The notes beneath the pieces are model-generated. The model had not been told where the DNA came from, made no database searches, and was given only the letters and a program-made list of their open reading frames with translations. From Hippopus hippopus (Eukaryota > Mollusca > Bivalvia > Cardiida > Cardiidae): a stretch of 64,000 nt of DNA. Every line of letters starts with the position of its first letter. The stretch's first letter is position 1. The position numbers and the translations under genes were made by a program. Location of the stretch: assembly GCA_946811185.2 (NCBI GenBank), contig OX328099.1, positions 14,721,859-14,785,858 on the forward strand. Direction: 5' to 3'. This document shows positions 23,766 through 35,200 of this stretch, piece by piece.

Positions 23766-24249
23766 AAACAGACAAATCATATGTCATATTCCTTTGAGGT
23801 TGATATTGATCTACATTATTCATAAAAGGTTCTAAAACTGTGCCCAACTGGGATGTGACTGGAATTTGACTGGGGTATTCCAACTCATAATTTATGAATT
23901 ACAAGTCCTGGGCTTTGCCACACAGGTTTGGATTTTAACAATATGTCTGGAAATATCCTGGAAACTAGTCTGTATGTATAAGGAGAGGGCCTGCAACAGT
24001 CTATCTTCCTAGGGTGATTTTAGGTGATACTGAGATTTCCAATTTGTATAAAGATTTGTAGAAAATAACAGGCAAAACATCATGTATGTTTGTGTTTTGC
24101 TCATTTTCAGTATTTCTGAATATTAAGAAGGGGTCTCAGTTTTCACCATCAGAGCTAAACAAGTCCAAATTCAAACAATGTTTCAGAAAATATTTGAAAT
24201 ATTGTGAATTTGTCTGTTTTACATTATTTTTGTACAACTTGTTTTTTAA

Positions 24250-24356
24250 ACAGACAGGTGGATGGGCGGACAGACAGACAGACAGACAGGCCAACGGACA
24301 GACAGACAGGCCGACGGACAGACAGACAGGCCGTTGGACAGAAAGACAGACAGATT
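24250..24356 (+). repeat. GACA-rich minisatellite
   Basis: Units of about 20 bp (GACAGACAGACAGG plus CC.ACG) repeated four to five times in the probable ZRANB2 3' UTR. Confidence 0.85.
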
Positions 24357-24589
24357 AATTGTCAAAAGGCAAAAGGGACTAAAGTAAAGACAGAGAGAGA
24401 GTGATGGAGAGTCCCTGTATTACATAATGGAATTTTGTTTTTTACAAATAGTATGTGATGGGAGAGTGTATGGCAGGCTGGCAGCAAAGCACTGCAGTTT
24501 GACTTAAGAAGAATTCTATTGACATGGATTCTTTCTTGAAATATGTTTTGAAAAGCATAAAGACCATAATGGCATTTAGCTGATTTGAC

Positions 24590-24595
24590 AATAAA
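24590..24595 (+). promoter_or_regulatory. AATAAA polyadenylation signal candidate
   Basis: AATAAA about 1.35 kb downstream of the ZRANB2 stop codon; no transcript evidence is available. Confidence 0.45.
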
Positions 24596-25192
24596 GCATA
24601 AATCTTTCAGTATCTATATACAAATGTGTTTTTATTCTTAAGTAGGATTAATATCAAGATTCTATTTAACTTCAATTTCTTTTTTTCTTGTATAAGCTGT
24701 CTCATGTTTGCTACCCAGGATTCCATTTACACATCCTATATTTTGTTGTAAGCTAGATTTTATTTATAGACAAAGAATGATTCTGTCAAGGAATAATCAT
24801 TAATCAGACATTACAGAATAATTTTGAATTTTACGCATAAAATGAAATGCCTGTAACAGAAGCTGAAAAAAAGTTTTAATTCAAACAACCCTTTTGCATT
24901 TATATAAAGTTCTTTCTTTCTATGTATGTACTTCAGAATTAATATAACTATTTATTTCTGTTTTTATTTCAGATAAACTGGCATACTGCTACTGCAAAAC
25001 AGACGTTTATTCAATGACGGCAACAGTAGATGATACATCAGATTTTCTCTACACAATATTTCAGACTGCATTACAAGTCTGTACAAATGCTTTTTCATTG
25101 TCCTTTTCTCACCCTAGGTAATCCAGGTGCACTTCATTTTGTCTACTGCATACATCATCTCTGGGATATCTTGGTTTTGTTTCCTGGTACAA

Positions 25193-25452
25193 ATGAGCCA
25201 TGCTCTGTGGAAAGGGGGCTTAATGCACCTGCAAAAATTATCGACTCATGTCAGCCTGCACAATCCGCGCAGGCTTACATGTCTTGAAACTTTTTGCTTT
25301 TAGTCAATTTGCTGCATGTCCAAGGGCCATCCTACCTCATGCTCCAGTTGGTTGTTAGACAAATTGGTCTGTATGAATCCCTAAGTATGTGATGACTTGG
25401 TTGATACGGTGCATCATAAAGATGCATAAAACCCACTTTTGCCAGAGCATGG
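25193..25452 (+). mobile_element. MITE family B
   Basis: GAGCCATGCTCTGTGGAAAG ... TTTTGCCAGAGCATGGCT; full length with central hairpin at 25245-25275. Confidence 0.75.
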
Positions 25453-26364
25453 CTTAAATGAATTGTCAATGAGGCAACTTGATTGTTGATTACTTTCAGT
25501 CTTTTTTTTTATCACACAAATGCCACAAATAATTTTTTTCTGCGTGTGGTATGCCACTATCCAATCAAATACTGTTATGCAAATCCAGCTTGATAGTAAT
25601 TCAAATGTTGCTTTGTCCATGACTTTTACACGTTATGGGTTGTTTGAGGTTAACTGTTTTATATTCAGCTGAGTTACATTCAGTAAGACAATCAAGACAA
25701 ATGAATAATCAGCGCAAGAGGGTATCACTATGCCATTGACATTTCTACGAGATATTAAGAAATTTTGGAACATGATTTACATGCATAGGAAATGATGTTT
25801 CGCAAGTCAATTTATAAAGATACATCCTTACAGCCAGCAAAAAAACACTGCTAAAAGTGGATAGTGTGTAGAATGGCTTAAAACTTAGTCAGCTGTGTAA
25901 ACGTAGATGAATTACCAATAGATATGGTGTAAGGGATAGAGAAACTCAAGGGGCTTGTCATCATTTAAAACCGGAAACAACAACAGTGATTTCTGTGAAG
26001 GCCTCCAGAAAATGAAATGCATTGCCTATCCCGCATAATCTGTGCAACCTTGCAACCGTGAGAGGCAGCATTTGGCATGAATGTACAAGAATGATTATAG
26101 TTTCATAAAATAAAGATGAATGGGTTAAAAACTGGCTGAAAATGAGTATAGATGCATCTATAAGGCAGTGATGTTTGTAATGTAACAGATTGTTTCACAC
26201 CTGCGTTACCCAGAATGTAACTTTCAATGCATGTTGATGTTTTACTTGTTACTCTTTTTAGGGATTTATTTTTTAAGGCTAAGACTTCAGATTATTACAC
26301 CACTTTTGTTACTTACATGTATGTGTCTGTCACCCACTTTGAATTTCTTCCAATCGTTTGTCTT

Positions 26365-26572
26365 TTAACTCTTTAACGTACAACAAAATTTTAGGCTGGT
26401 CTAAACTCAAGGCATTTGTAGATGACAAAGATAACCCAAGAATTGAAATTTCTTTTGGGAAGGGTAAAAAACATTGTGGGAAAAGGAAAAGTTTTCTCCT
26501 ATTCCAACGGTGATTTTGAATGCTTTCTTTCTCAGGGCCATTATAAGTTGGGATTGTGTGATAAAAGGTTAA
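26365..26572 (-). mobile_element. Family A MITE
   Basis: TTAA ends; the right core half is partly lost. Confidence 0.7.
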
Positions 26573-26744
26573 GTTCCATACCTATAGTTGTAAATCCTGC
26601 CAAGATATGAAACTCCCTGATATTGTGACATTGATGTACTTAAAATGGGGCAAGCTAAACAAAACACACACACACAAAAAAAAGAAAGAGGGCTAAAAAA
26701 GTAAGTTTCACATTTCAGTTCATAATACCAGCCCAGCCAGGTAA

Positions 26745-26980
26745 ATATATCCTACTTGTGACCTGGTGGTTGCAGGTTCAATACCTGGTTGAGGCAAACT
26801 TTCTTTCTGGCGTTTTTTCGACTCTCACCTCTGAGGCATGTGAGGAAAGTAGTTAGTGACTTGGAAAGACAGTTGTGTCAGCACTGGTGTGAGAAAGCCA
26901 GGCAACATAATTATGCCTAGGTGCACTGACTGCTGTGATATGACCTAAAGTGTTAAAAATGGTGTTAAACTCCAATACAA
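26745..26980 (+). mobile_element. SINE remnant
   Basis: GGTTGCAGGTTCAATACCTGG resembles a B box; body ends in AAAATGGTGTTAAACTCC, the family X/Y-type 3' end. Confidence 0.45.
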
Positions 26981-27306
26981 ATAACAAAATTATATCTCAA
27001 AAATCTCTAAAAGTATCAGACATTGTGGACTTATGATCAGATTAAACATTTCCTAGAGTCTGACTTTGATCTATGCAGTCCACAAATGCTACTAAAGTTG
27101 TGTCAGACATTCTTTGGGTTAAAGTAAAATGTTAATGTGAGGAACCAAAGTTTACAAGCATTGATAACAATTTACAATGGTTTCCTTCTCTTCACATTAG
27201 TTCTTTTAATTTCAGTGTTGGATTTTTTTTCACATAAAAAAAGAAATGGTGTAGTTGATGGCAACTAGGCTACATACAGATGAGTGGAACCCTGGCTAAA
27301 AGGTGT

Positions 27307-27533
27307 TTAACGCTTTACCACACAATTCTGACTTTTGACAACCCTGGTGAAGAAGTCTTTTGAAAATATTGAGAGAAAAGGAGAAAATGCTGGCAACCAG
27401 CATTTTCTCCTTTTCCCACAATGATTTCTACCCTTTGACAAACGAATCCCACTATTCAAGGGACATTTTAATTGCCATCTGCAAATGCCCTCACTTTGGA
27501 CAAGTCCACATTTTTGTCATGTGGTAAAGGGTT
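27307..27533 (+). mobile_element. Family A MITE
   Basis: TTAA at the left; right end GGTAAAGGGTTCA has lost its TTAA. Confidence 0.75.
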
Positions 27534-28119
27534 CATCTTTGTAAAGCATTACACCAAGCAAGTTGTTGCACAATATGGATCCATTTTGTCTTAAAACCAG
27601 CTAAATCATGAGGTAGAATGGTCTTTTGACATGCAGAAAATTTACACAGAGCAAAGACTTTATAATGCATTTAACTACAGTATGTATCAGCCATAGCAAC
27701 AGATCACATATCTTTCTTAGATTTTAACAGTACTGGAAGCAGGCTCTGCAGTGCCTTGCCCCAAGACCCTCCTTGTTGATTCTCTGGTCACAAATCCAGC
27801 ACCTTTTCCACCAAGTCTTGAAGTACCGTCCTCTAGATTTACAGATTATCTGTTGTCATTAATAGTATGTTTGAATATAGTGGAATACATGTATATGGAA
27901 TCACTTGGTATATCTTTCTTGTAAATTCAACTAGTTTTATTTCCAAGTAAAACATCTAAAATATAAATGTTAATAGCACTTTTTGAATGAAATATGTTAT
28001 TTTATGTGCGACTGTTTTTCCTATCAAATACTGATGAGTCTATTGATTAGATCATAAGGCTTTTTAACTGTCTGTGTGAGGAGAGAGCATCAAGATATTC
28101 AGGTATTTTTTTTTTTATC

Positions 28120-28535
28120 TGAAATCCTTATAAATTCTACACCACAACAGAATTCTGGATTCATATTCAAAGCATCTGCAGACAATAACTTAAATATGGC
28201 TTGACTCTTTACCAAACAACAAAATTTTGGACATGCCCAACTTGAAAGCATTTGCAGATGACAATGGTGGCTCAGATGACAAAAGTAGTTCTTGATAGGG
28301 TAGAAAACATTGTTGGAAAAGGAGAAAATGCTGGTTACCAGCATTTTCTCCTTTTCCGACAATGTTTTCAAAAGCGTCCTCGTTAAAGTGGTGATTGTTT
28401 GGTAACGGGTTAAGAGATTTGTCTGCAAAAGAGTAGAAAACATGTTGAAAAAGTGGAAATGCCTTTTCCCAAAATGTTTTCAAAAGCATTATCCAGTTAG
28501 GGTCATTCAAATTCAGGACTGTGAGGTATAGTGTT
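28120..28535 (-). mobile_element. Family A MITE, split by a second copy of itself
   Basis: L-arm part at 28120-28200; core and S arm at 28414-28535; the inner copy 28201-28413 sits between. Confidence 0.65.
28201..28413 (-). mobile_element. Family A MITE nested in a family A MITE
   Basis: TTGACTCTTTACC...GGTAACGGGTTAA; better conserved than its host copy. Confidence 0.75.
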
Positions 28536-28901
28536 GATTATTGTAGAAGGTTTGGAACAAAAATTTAAAAAGTAGGTATACAGTATATGTTAACCACTTG
28601 ACCATAGCATTACTTAGGTTAAAAGTTATCCATAGTTAAACCATTTTCCTTTTGCAGACATCTTTTATAAAGATCTAATTATAGATCATTGCTTTTGAAA
28701 ACACCAAAATACATTAAAACATCTTCTTTGAGCAAACACATGTTTATGCTTCTGCTATAGATTGCTTTTGAAAAACACCTTGACAACTTAAAAAACTGGT
28801 CAAAAGAAGCTTTTTGCGTTTATTTTACTATTTTTCTTGGTATTTTTCTGTAGAAGTCTTCGAAAGAGAGTTGTCAGAAAAACTGGATATCTTGTAATGG
28901 G

Positions 28902-29221
28902 TTTACCCTTTACCACACAATCCAGTGTTTAACGACCTTGAGTAAAAAAGCTTGTGAAAACATTGTGGGAAAAGGAGAAAATGCTGGTCAACAGAAATTT
29001 CTCCTTTTCCCACAATGTGGGAAAAGGGGAAAATGCTTGTCAACAGCATTTTCTCCTTTTCCAACAAAATGGCCTCTGGCTACCCGCTTTTTCACCTTCA
29101 CTCACAATGTTTTCTACTTTTTCACAGCCAAATTTCATAATTCCAGCACATATGAATTGTCGTCTGCAAATGCGTTTAATTTTGACAACTCTAAATTTTT
29201 GTCGTTTTGGTAATGGGTTAA
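28902..29221 (+). mobile_element. Family A MITE with duplicated core
   Basis: Core unit (GTGGGAAAAGG..GAAAATGCT..CAACAG..TTTCTCCTTTTCC) occurs twice in tandem, 28960-29065. Confidence 0.72.
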
Positions 29222-29525
29222 GGGAATCAAATTACCCTCTAAATAATTACCTTAGAAATTGATTAACTTTATGATGTAATTGTTAAATGTATTATATTGG
29301 CACTATGAGAGTATTAAAGATTGTAAAACTTTATGTTCTTAATGTTCATTATAAAAGCTTTGTAGTAGTATGTTGATCTATTCAAACTAATTATCTTTTG
29401 CGAAATCATATGACCAAATGATAACAGAAGGTTTGATAAAACTTACTTTGAACTGTGGTGGGTTATACAAGTACATTTATGTGATGAGGTCTGACCATAT
29501 CATTCTGGCACCCCTTACACCAGAT

Positions 29526-29790
29526 ATGGCTTGCAACACGTGAAAACGGGCTTTCGGACATTTGCGTAAAGTGTCATCTCGGATTAGCCTGTGCAGTCTG
29601 CGCAGGCTAATCCGAGATGGCACTTTACGACTACATTAGATTTTTTGCTACAGTAGACTTGCGCAAAACAGAAAATTACATAAAAACGGAAAGTATCGTT
29701 TTGAATCAGCCTGCGCGGACTGCGCAGGCTCATCTGAGACGACACTTTACGCAAATGTCCGAATGCCCCTTTTCGCGTGTTGCAAGCCAT
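29526..29790. mobile_element. Palindromic MITE with ~48-bp TIRs (GCGTAAAGTG type)
   Basis: Ends ATGGCTTGCAACACG...CGTGTTGCAAGCCAT. Inverted similarity runs about 48 bp with few mismatches. Two internal AGCCTG(T/C)GC...GCGCAGGCT hairpins lie at 29587-29615 and 29706-29731. Confidence 0.8.
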
Positions 29791-29891
29791 ATGTATCTGT
29801 TGTCAGCAGAAATCCATCTTGACCTTTTACCAAACACCACAAAATTTTAGACTTGAAATTGCATAAGCAGACAACAGACTAAATATGGCTT

Positions 29892-30122
29892 AGCCCTTGA
29901 CCACACAATCCCGAGTTTAAACAACCTTGAGGAAGAAGGCTTTTGATAACATTGTGGAAAAAGAAGAAAATGCTGGTGACGAGCATAATTTACTTCTCCC
30001 ACAAGGTTTTGTACCCCTTTGAAGAAAGGTACATGTAGTATTACTTCACTCATATCAATTTGTCATTTGTAAATGCTTTCCACTTTGACATGTCTAAAAA
30101 ATTTTGTGTGGTATAGAGTTCA
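29892..30122 (+). mobile_element. Family A MITE, inner copy
   Basis: GCCCTTGACCACACAATCCC to GTGTGGTATAGAGTT. Confidence 0.68.
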
Positions 30123-30124
30123 AA

Positions 30125-30331
30125 GATGGTAATGTATAAGTGGAAATTTTCAAGATCTGGAAATTTTTGTGATTTGAAAAATTCACAAAGTTTTTCTGTT
30201 CATGTATTTTACAAGAAGTATACCAACAAATAGCAAGTGTCTTGAATTCAAAAACACTTCCATACGCAAAATGTCCACAATCGGTAATTCGCAATTTTTT
30301 TTTTATTTTGCACACATATATATCCACATAT
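30125..30331. mobile_element. MITE family G, diverged copy
   Basis: Shares GGAAATTTT, TTTTTCTGTTC, ACCAACAAATAGCAAG and ATGTCCACAATCGGTAATTCGC-like segments with 56577-56770. Confidence 0.5.
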
Positions 30332-30894
30332 ATGGTATCTGTCTATGAAAGGGTAGAAAACCTCAGAAAATGCTTGTTTTCAGCATTTTCGCTTTTTCCA
30401 AAAATGTTTTCAAAAGCTTTCTCCTCCGGGGTCATAAAAACGGGATTGTTGGTAAAGGGTTAAATAATATTGTTTGAATTCATGCCAAAAAAACAAAAGC
30501 AATACATCTGAAGGACTGAAAGGTTCAAAGCTTTTAATTTTAAAAATTAAAAAAAACACAAAAAGTTTGTTGCAAGAAATGATAAAAGTGAAAACTTCTA
30601 AGCAAAGTATGACCAATGTATGCCGTCCAGAGCTTAAGGTTAATAAATTGGTCCTGTTACCTTACATTTTACTCGGAATTAAGATTTAATCATTTTCATC
30701 ATTATGTACATTATCATGAACGAATCCAAAATTAGTAAGCAAAAAGTAATACATGTACTTGAATTTATCAAAAAAATAAATCTAAACAATGTGTTTTTCA
30801 GACAGAGTTATACAAAATATGCCTGCCAGCAGGTTTAAAACGAATAAGGCAAGTGGGAAAAGGAAAGAGATAACTTTAATTTAAAGGAAAAACA

Positions 30895-31340
30895 AGAGCA
30901 CCGCACGTGGCTGCCAACGCTCAGCTGCAGGTGCTATAAGTAAAAATTTTAAATTGAAAAGGGGCATAACTGCCAAAATATTTTGGTTACCTGCCCCTGT
31001 TATTTGATTCCCTTTTTGGTATTTGATAACTAGTCCAAGTTTGAAGTAAATATCTACTGCAATGACAGAGATAAAATGTCATTTTTTTTTTTGGCAAATT
31101 CTAATTGGAAAAAGGGGCATAACTGTCAAAAATATGTTGATGATCACCTGCCCCTGTTGTATAAGTTTCCCCCATTTTGATATTTAACAACTAGTCAAAG
31201 AGGTACGTAAATATTTTCAGTTATAACAGAGATATTAGAAAATGTACAAGCTTTTGCAATATGATGCATACAACATGGCAGACGACACCAGGGCAATGAC
31301 AATAGCTCGGGTGTTCTCCGCAAATAGCCAAGCTAACACC
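30895..31340 (+). repeat. Dispersed repeat (ACAAGAGCACCGC type)
   Basis: Two internal GGGGCATAACTG(C/T)CAAAA segments (30960, 31114) and a GCAAATAGCCAAGCTAA right end. Confidence 0.55.
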
Positions 31341-31533
31341 AGATATCACAAAATGCATTAGAAATAAAATGCATGGTAGTTTGTCTCTTAGGCTAGAGGT
31401 AAAGTAGGTTAACTCATTACCATGCAGGCAAGTTCTAGAAGCATTATATATCCCTTATTTTGTGTACAAAAAGAGAAAAGTTTTATTGCCTTAAAATGGC
31501 TGAAATACTGCTGAATGTGTCGTAATACACCAT

Positions 31534-31754
31534 TTAACTCTTTACCGGAGGACAAAGTTTTAGATTGGTTCAAACTGAAAGCATCTGCAGACGACAAATG
31601 TAGCTCAAATGATGGGATTTGGCTTAAATGGGGTAGAAAACTTTGTAGAAAATGGAGAAAATGCTGGTTAAAAGCATTTTCTTCATAGCCCACAATGCTT
31701 TTAAAAGCCTTTTATTTCAGGGTTATTAAAACGCAGGACTGTGGTAAATGGTTA
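31534..31754 (-). mobile_element. Family A MITE downstream of the - strand gene
   Basis: TTAACTCTTTACCGGAGGAC start. Carries a - strand AATAAA at 31711. A decayed copy follows at 31795-31900. Confidence 0.7.
31711..31716 (-). promoter_or_regulatory. Possible polyadenylation signal for the - strand gene
   Basis: AATAAA on the - strand about 260 bp past the stop, inside a family A MITE copy; a second lies at 31482-31487. Signal only. Confidence 0.25.
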
Positions 31755-31974
31755 CCAAGTAAAAAAGACACAAAAACTTAGGAGAGAAGTGGATCCAATA
31801 CATGATGAGGAAAACATTAAGGGAAAAAGAGCAATTGCTATTACAAACATTTGCTGCTTTTCCTACCATGTTTTCAAGATCAGCTTACTGCCAAGGTGTG
31901 ACAACTTGCATTTCAACCTGCATGTTAATGGATTAAGTCAGACAGTCCTTACAAGCCATATTTTATGTCTTTTC

Positions 31975-32220
31975 TCAGTTTCTTTTGACAGGAGTTTTAC
32001 TGCGTGGCCGGTTTGTTGAAGCTGATTCCACAGGAGTTTTACTACGTGACCTATTTGTTGAGGTCACCATTTCCCTAGATCTTGTCACGGTCATTTTTGA
32101 GGGATCAAATTTGGGTTTGCCTGTGGCTGGGGCATTGGATGCCGGGGCAGGCGTTGGTGATTCCTTGGCTGTGGGTGGTCTTTCTGATATATCAATGCAT
32201 TCTTCAACCATAGCTACAGT
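31975..32220 (-). CDS. EF-hand/stalk gene terminal coding exon 12
   Basis: TVAMVEECIDISERP completes the stalk-like motif, followed by a disordered Pro/Ala/Ser tail with two imperfect tandem repeats around RSKTPV (DNA repeats of about 48 bp, 31986-32068), ending PVKRN and TGA at 31977-31975. Confidence 0.86.
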   Translation of the reverse strand, partial: TVAMVEECIDISERPPTAKESPTPAPASNAPATGKPKFDPSKMTVTRSREMVTSTNRSRSKTPVESASTNRPRSKTPVKRN

Positions 32221-35200
32221 CTGTAAAAAAAGAGTACACAATAAACTTACACTGCCCCTTTGTTAAAGCTGTAGTTAACCCTTTACAACACAATCCTGAG
32301 TTTTTACAGCCCTAAGAAAGATGGTTTTTTAAAACATTGAGGGAAAAGGAGAAAATGCTGGTAACCAGCATTTTCTCCTTTTCCCACATTGTTTTCTACC
32401 CTTTCATAAACAAATTCCACCATTTAAGCCACCCTAAATTTGCTATCTACATATGATTTCATTTTAGATGAGTATAAATTTTGTAATTTACTAAAGGATT
32501 AATCCTTTACATACATGTAATTCCATAACTTTACAAAAATGAAGAGAAAAGCTTTTGAAAAAATTGTTGGAAAAGGAGTAAATGCTGGTAACCAGCATTT
32601 ACTCCTTTCACCACAATGTTTTCTACCCTCTGTACAACATATCCCATCATTTGAGCCACCAGAAATATATTGTCTGCAAACACTTTCATTTTGAAAGCGG
32701 CTAAAGTTTCATTGTCCGGTTAAGAGTTACGGAATGAATGGGCTCTTTTCATCTGTTTAGAAATTAAAGTTTGCTGAAATTCTCAACTAGTTCTGTAAAT
32801 AATTTAACCCTTTACCACTTAATCCAGAGTTTTAATGACCCTGAAGAAAAAGACTTTTGAAAACAATGTGGCAAAAGGAGAAAATGCTGAAAACCAGCAT
32901 TTCCCCCTTCTCCCATAATGTCTTCCAACATAGCTAAGACAATTCCAATGATTTAAACCAAATTTGAATGGTTGTCTACAAATTATTTCAATATGGATGT
33001 ATCTAAGATATTTTTGTGTGGTAAAGAGTAAAGTCACAAGATCTAAATTTGTCTCTTTGTCCAAGTCAGCAACTTGAAAGACCAGCCCGCATAGCTCAGT
33101 TAGTAGAGAGTAGGACTCATGAATGTGATGTTTCGGGTCAGTTGAAGGTGTGGGTTCGATCCCCACAGCTGGCCATCTAAAATTACTAACAGTCTTTCGG
33201 ATGAAACGTTAAACTGAGGTCCAGTGTGACGGTGCTATACACCAAGCATGTTAAAGGACCAGGGCCCTTTTTTACCAAGGTAGTTACGAACAAAATTTAC
33301 GTAAGTTTTACGTAACTATAGTATCGTGGCATATTTTTGCCATAAGAATCGAGATAACTATCATGATGACTTCAGAAAACTATTGCGATAAATCAAAGTT
33401 TCCTGGAAATCTTATCTAGATAAAATGAAAAGATAAAATTCCCAAGAAACTTGGATATATCGCAATAGTCTTCTGAAATAATTATGGTAAATATCGCGTA
33501 TCTCGTTGCAGAAATATGCCACCATACAAAAGTTATGTAAAACTTACGCAAATTTTGTTCGTAACTACCTTAGTAAAACGGGGCCCAGGCGTAACAGGAT
33601 GTCCTGTTACTATCTGCTCTATCCCCCGTAACAATACTAACAGCCTTCACGGGGCGTTGCCCATTTGTGCAACTGGTGGCGATGATAAATAAATGCAAAT
33701 TCATTCATTCAACAACTTAAAAGACAATATGACAAACTAGCCATTTTCTGGCGGGTCAGGTAAAACATCAAATACACGTTTATTTTTCATTTGTCTCTCT
33801 ACAAATACTGACCACTTGCACCTGACCTTTTGAAAACATTTTCACTTTTTGTTGCAATGTTTTCAAATGTATTTCATAATTTGTGTTAAACCCTAGTCCT
33901 ATTGAAAATCTACATGTAAATTATATAAGGATATAATCAAAGTTGTCTGCAACAATCTTGTTTTAGTAAGTATTGGCTTAATAGCAGAAAAAAACACTAA
34001 GTTACACAGTACATGCACTCTTCAGTTATCAAACCACTGCAAATTTCAGCAGCATAAGCCTTAAGACTAATAATGACAATGATCCTAGAGTTTTAAGTCA
34101 TAGCAAAAGACAAAATTACTGCTTATACCAGTCAGTTTATGCCAGAACTCTGAGATCAAACAGCACACTGTATGTTCTGTGCCATCTGATATTTATCTTC
34201 ACTGTGGTCAAAAGCACTATAATTTACCCTTAGCAAACAAAAGATTATGACTATCAAATACATAAGACAGTCTCATTTACTGGAGTAACCAACAGAAAGC
34301 AAGTTGAAACTTTCAGCTTGCAATTTGATCTTGATCTCCAGTGGCTGCAAAAGCAATAATAGTTGAGCCATTCTCTGTGAAAAGGGGGCTTAGTTTAAAC
34401 ATATTTATTTTACATCGATTGAGAAACATGTTCTTACAACTTACACTAATCTCTCTCGATTCTGCTTCCTGGGACCTACACCAGTAGTTGCGCCAAATGT
34501 GTGGGCCAATGAAAGATTCCAAAGTTAACACCCGCTCCCGGGTATCGAACTCGGGACCTTATGGGGGCTTAATGTATCTCCATAATGCATGATACCAAGC
34601 AAGTCGTCACATGATTATAGATTCATGAAATCAATTTAACACTTGACTAAATCTAGAGGTAGAATGGCCCTTGGACATGCAGAAAATTTAAAGATAGCAA
34701 AATATTTTGGCCCATGTTAGCCTGCATGGACTGCTGACATGGGTTGATACTTGTTGCAGATGCATAAAGCCCCGTTTTCACAAAGCATGGCTCATTTACG
34801 AAAGGCATTTAGCGCCTATATCAATCAATGTCAAGGTTAAGGCACAACAAACCTGTCACAAAATTTATGGTTACTGCATTCATTTATGCTTTCCACAAAA
34901 AAGCACTAAATGCTAAAGTCAAAAATCAAGATAATCAAAGCAATGAAAATCAACACCAAATTCTTTGTGACTACATGCGCAGTTGACAACATGTTTCATT
35001 CATCATTGTGAAGAGATTACTTGTCACAAGAGAACTGAATTTTTATCTTGTTGGCTTACCAATGCTAAACAAAATTTTGAAAGCTGTGTTTCACACTTTT
35101 TTTTTTCCAGCCGACTGTTTCTTTGTTGCCACAGACCACTTTAGAAAACATTGTGGCAGATGGAGAAATAGCTCAAGATGAGTAAGTTCTCCACATCTTA

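Larger units (their letters stand above)
23244..24610 (+). other. ZRANB2: Probable ZRANB2 3' UTR
   Basis: No further open frame follows the TGA, and the first good AATAAA is at 24590. The interval holds a SINE remnant (23545-23765) and a GACA-rich minisatellite (24250-24356). The UTR end is inferred from the signal only. Confidence 0.5.
29826..30462 (-). mobile_element. Family A MITE split by other elements
   Basis: L-arm start at 29826-29891; core and S arm at 30332-30462; a family A copy (29892-30122) and a family G copy lie between. Confidence 0.55.
24611..31400. other. Convergent intergenic interval
   Basis: Between the 3' ends of the two genes; holds families A, B and G, the GCGTAAAGTG MITE and SINE remnants. 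No exon is supported; a spliced-looking acceptor at 24972 (TTTCAG) lacks a convincing reading frame. Confidence 0.5.

Noticed and set aside
24250..24356. Short regular repeats as a possible CRISPR array
   Set aside because: Units are about 20 bp GACA-type minisatellite repeats without unique spacers, in a eukaryotic 3' UTR.
24972..25020. Possible additional 3' exon of ZRANB2 after TTTATTTCAG
   Set aside because: Exon 7 already carries the conserved SR tail and a stop; no donor-compatible reading frame was found here.
28099..28510. Overlapping 106-114-codon frames on the - strand
   Set aside because: Both translate the nested family A copies; the same peptide fragments (ENIVGKGENAG) recur in dozens of copies.
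33082..33172. tRNA-like sequence with A and B boxes
   Set aside because: Anticodon arm cannot be folded sensibly and a SINE body follows; treated as a SINE head, not a tRNA gene.
35113..35182. Exon-like segment with acceptor TTTCCAG and donor GTAAGT on the + strand
   Set aside because: The middle resembles a family A core (TAGAAAACATTGTGGC.GATGGAGAAA), and no flanking exon in phase was found.
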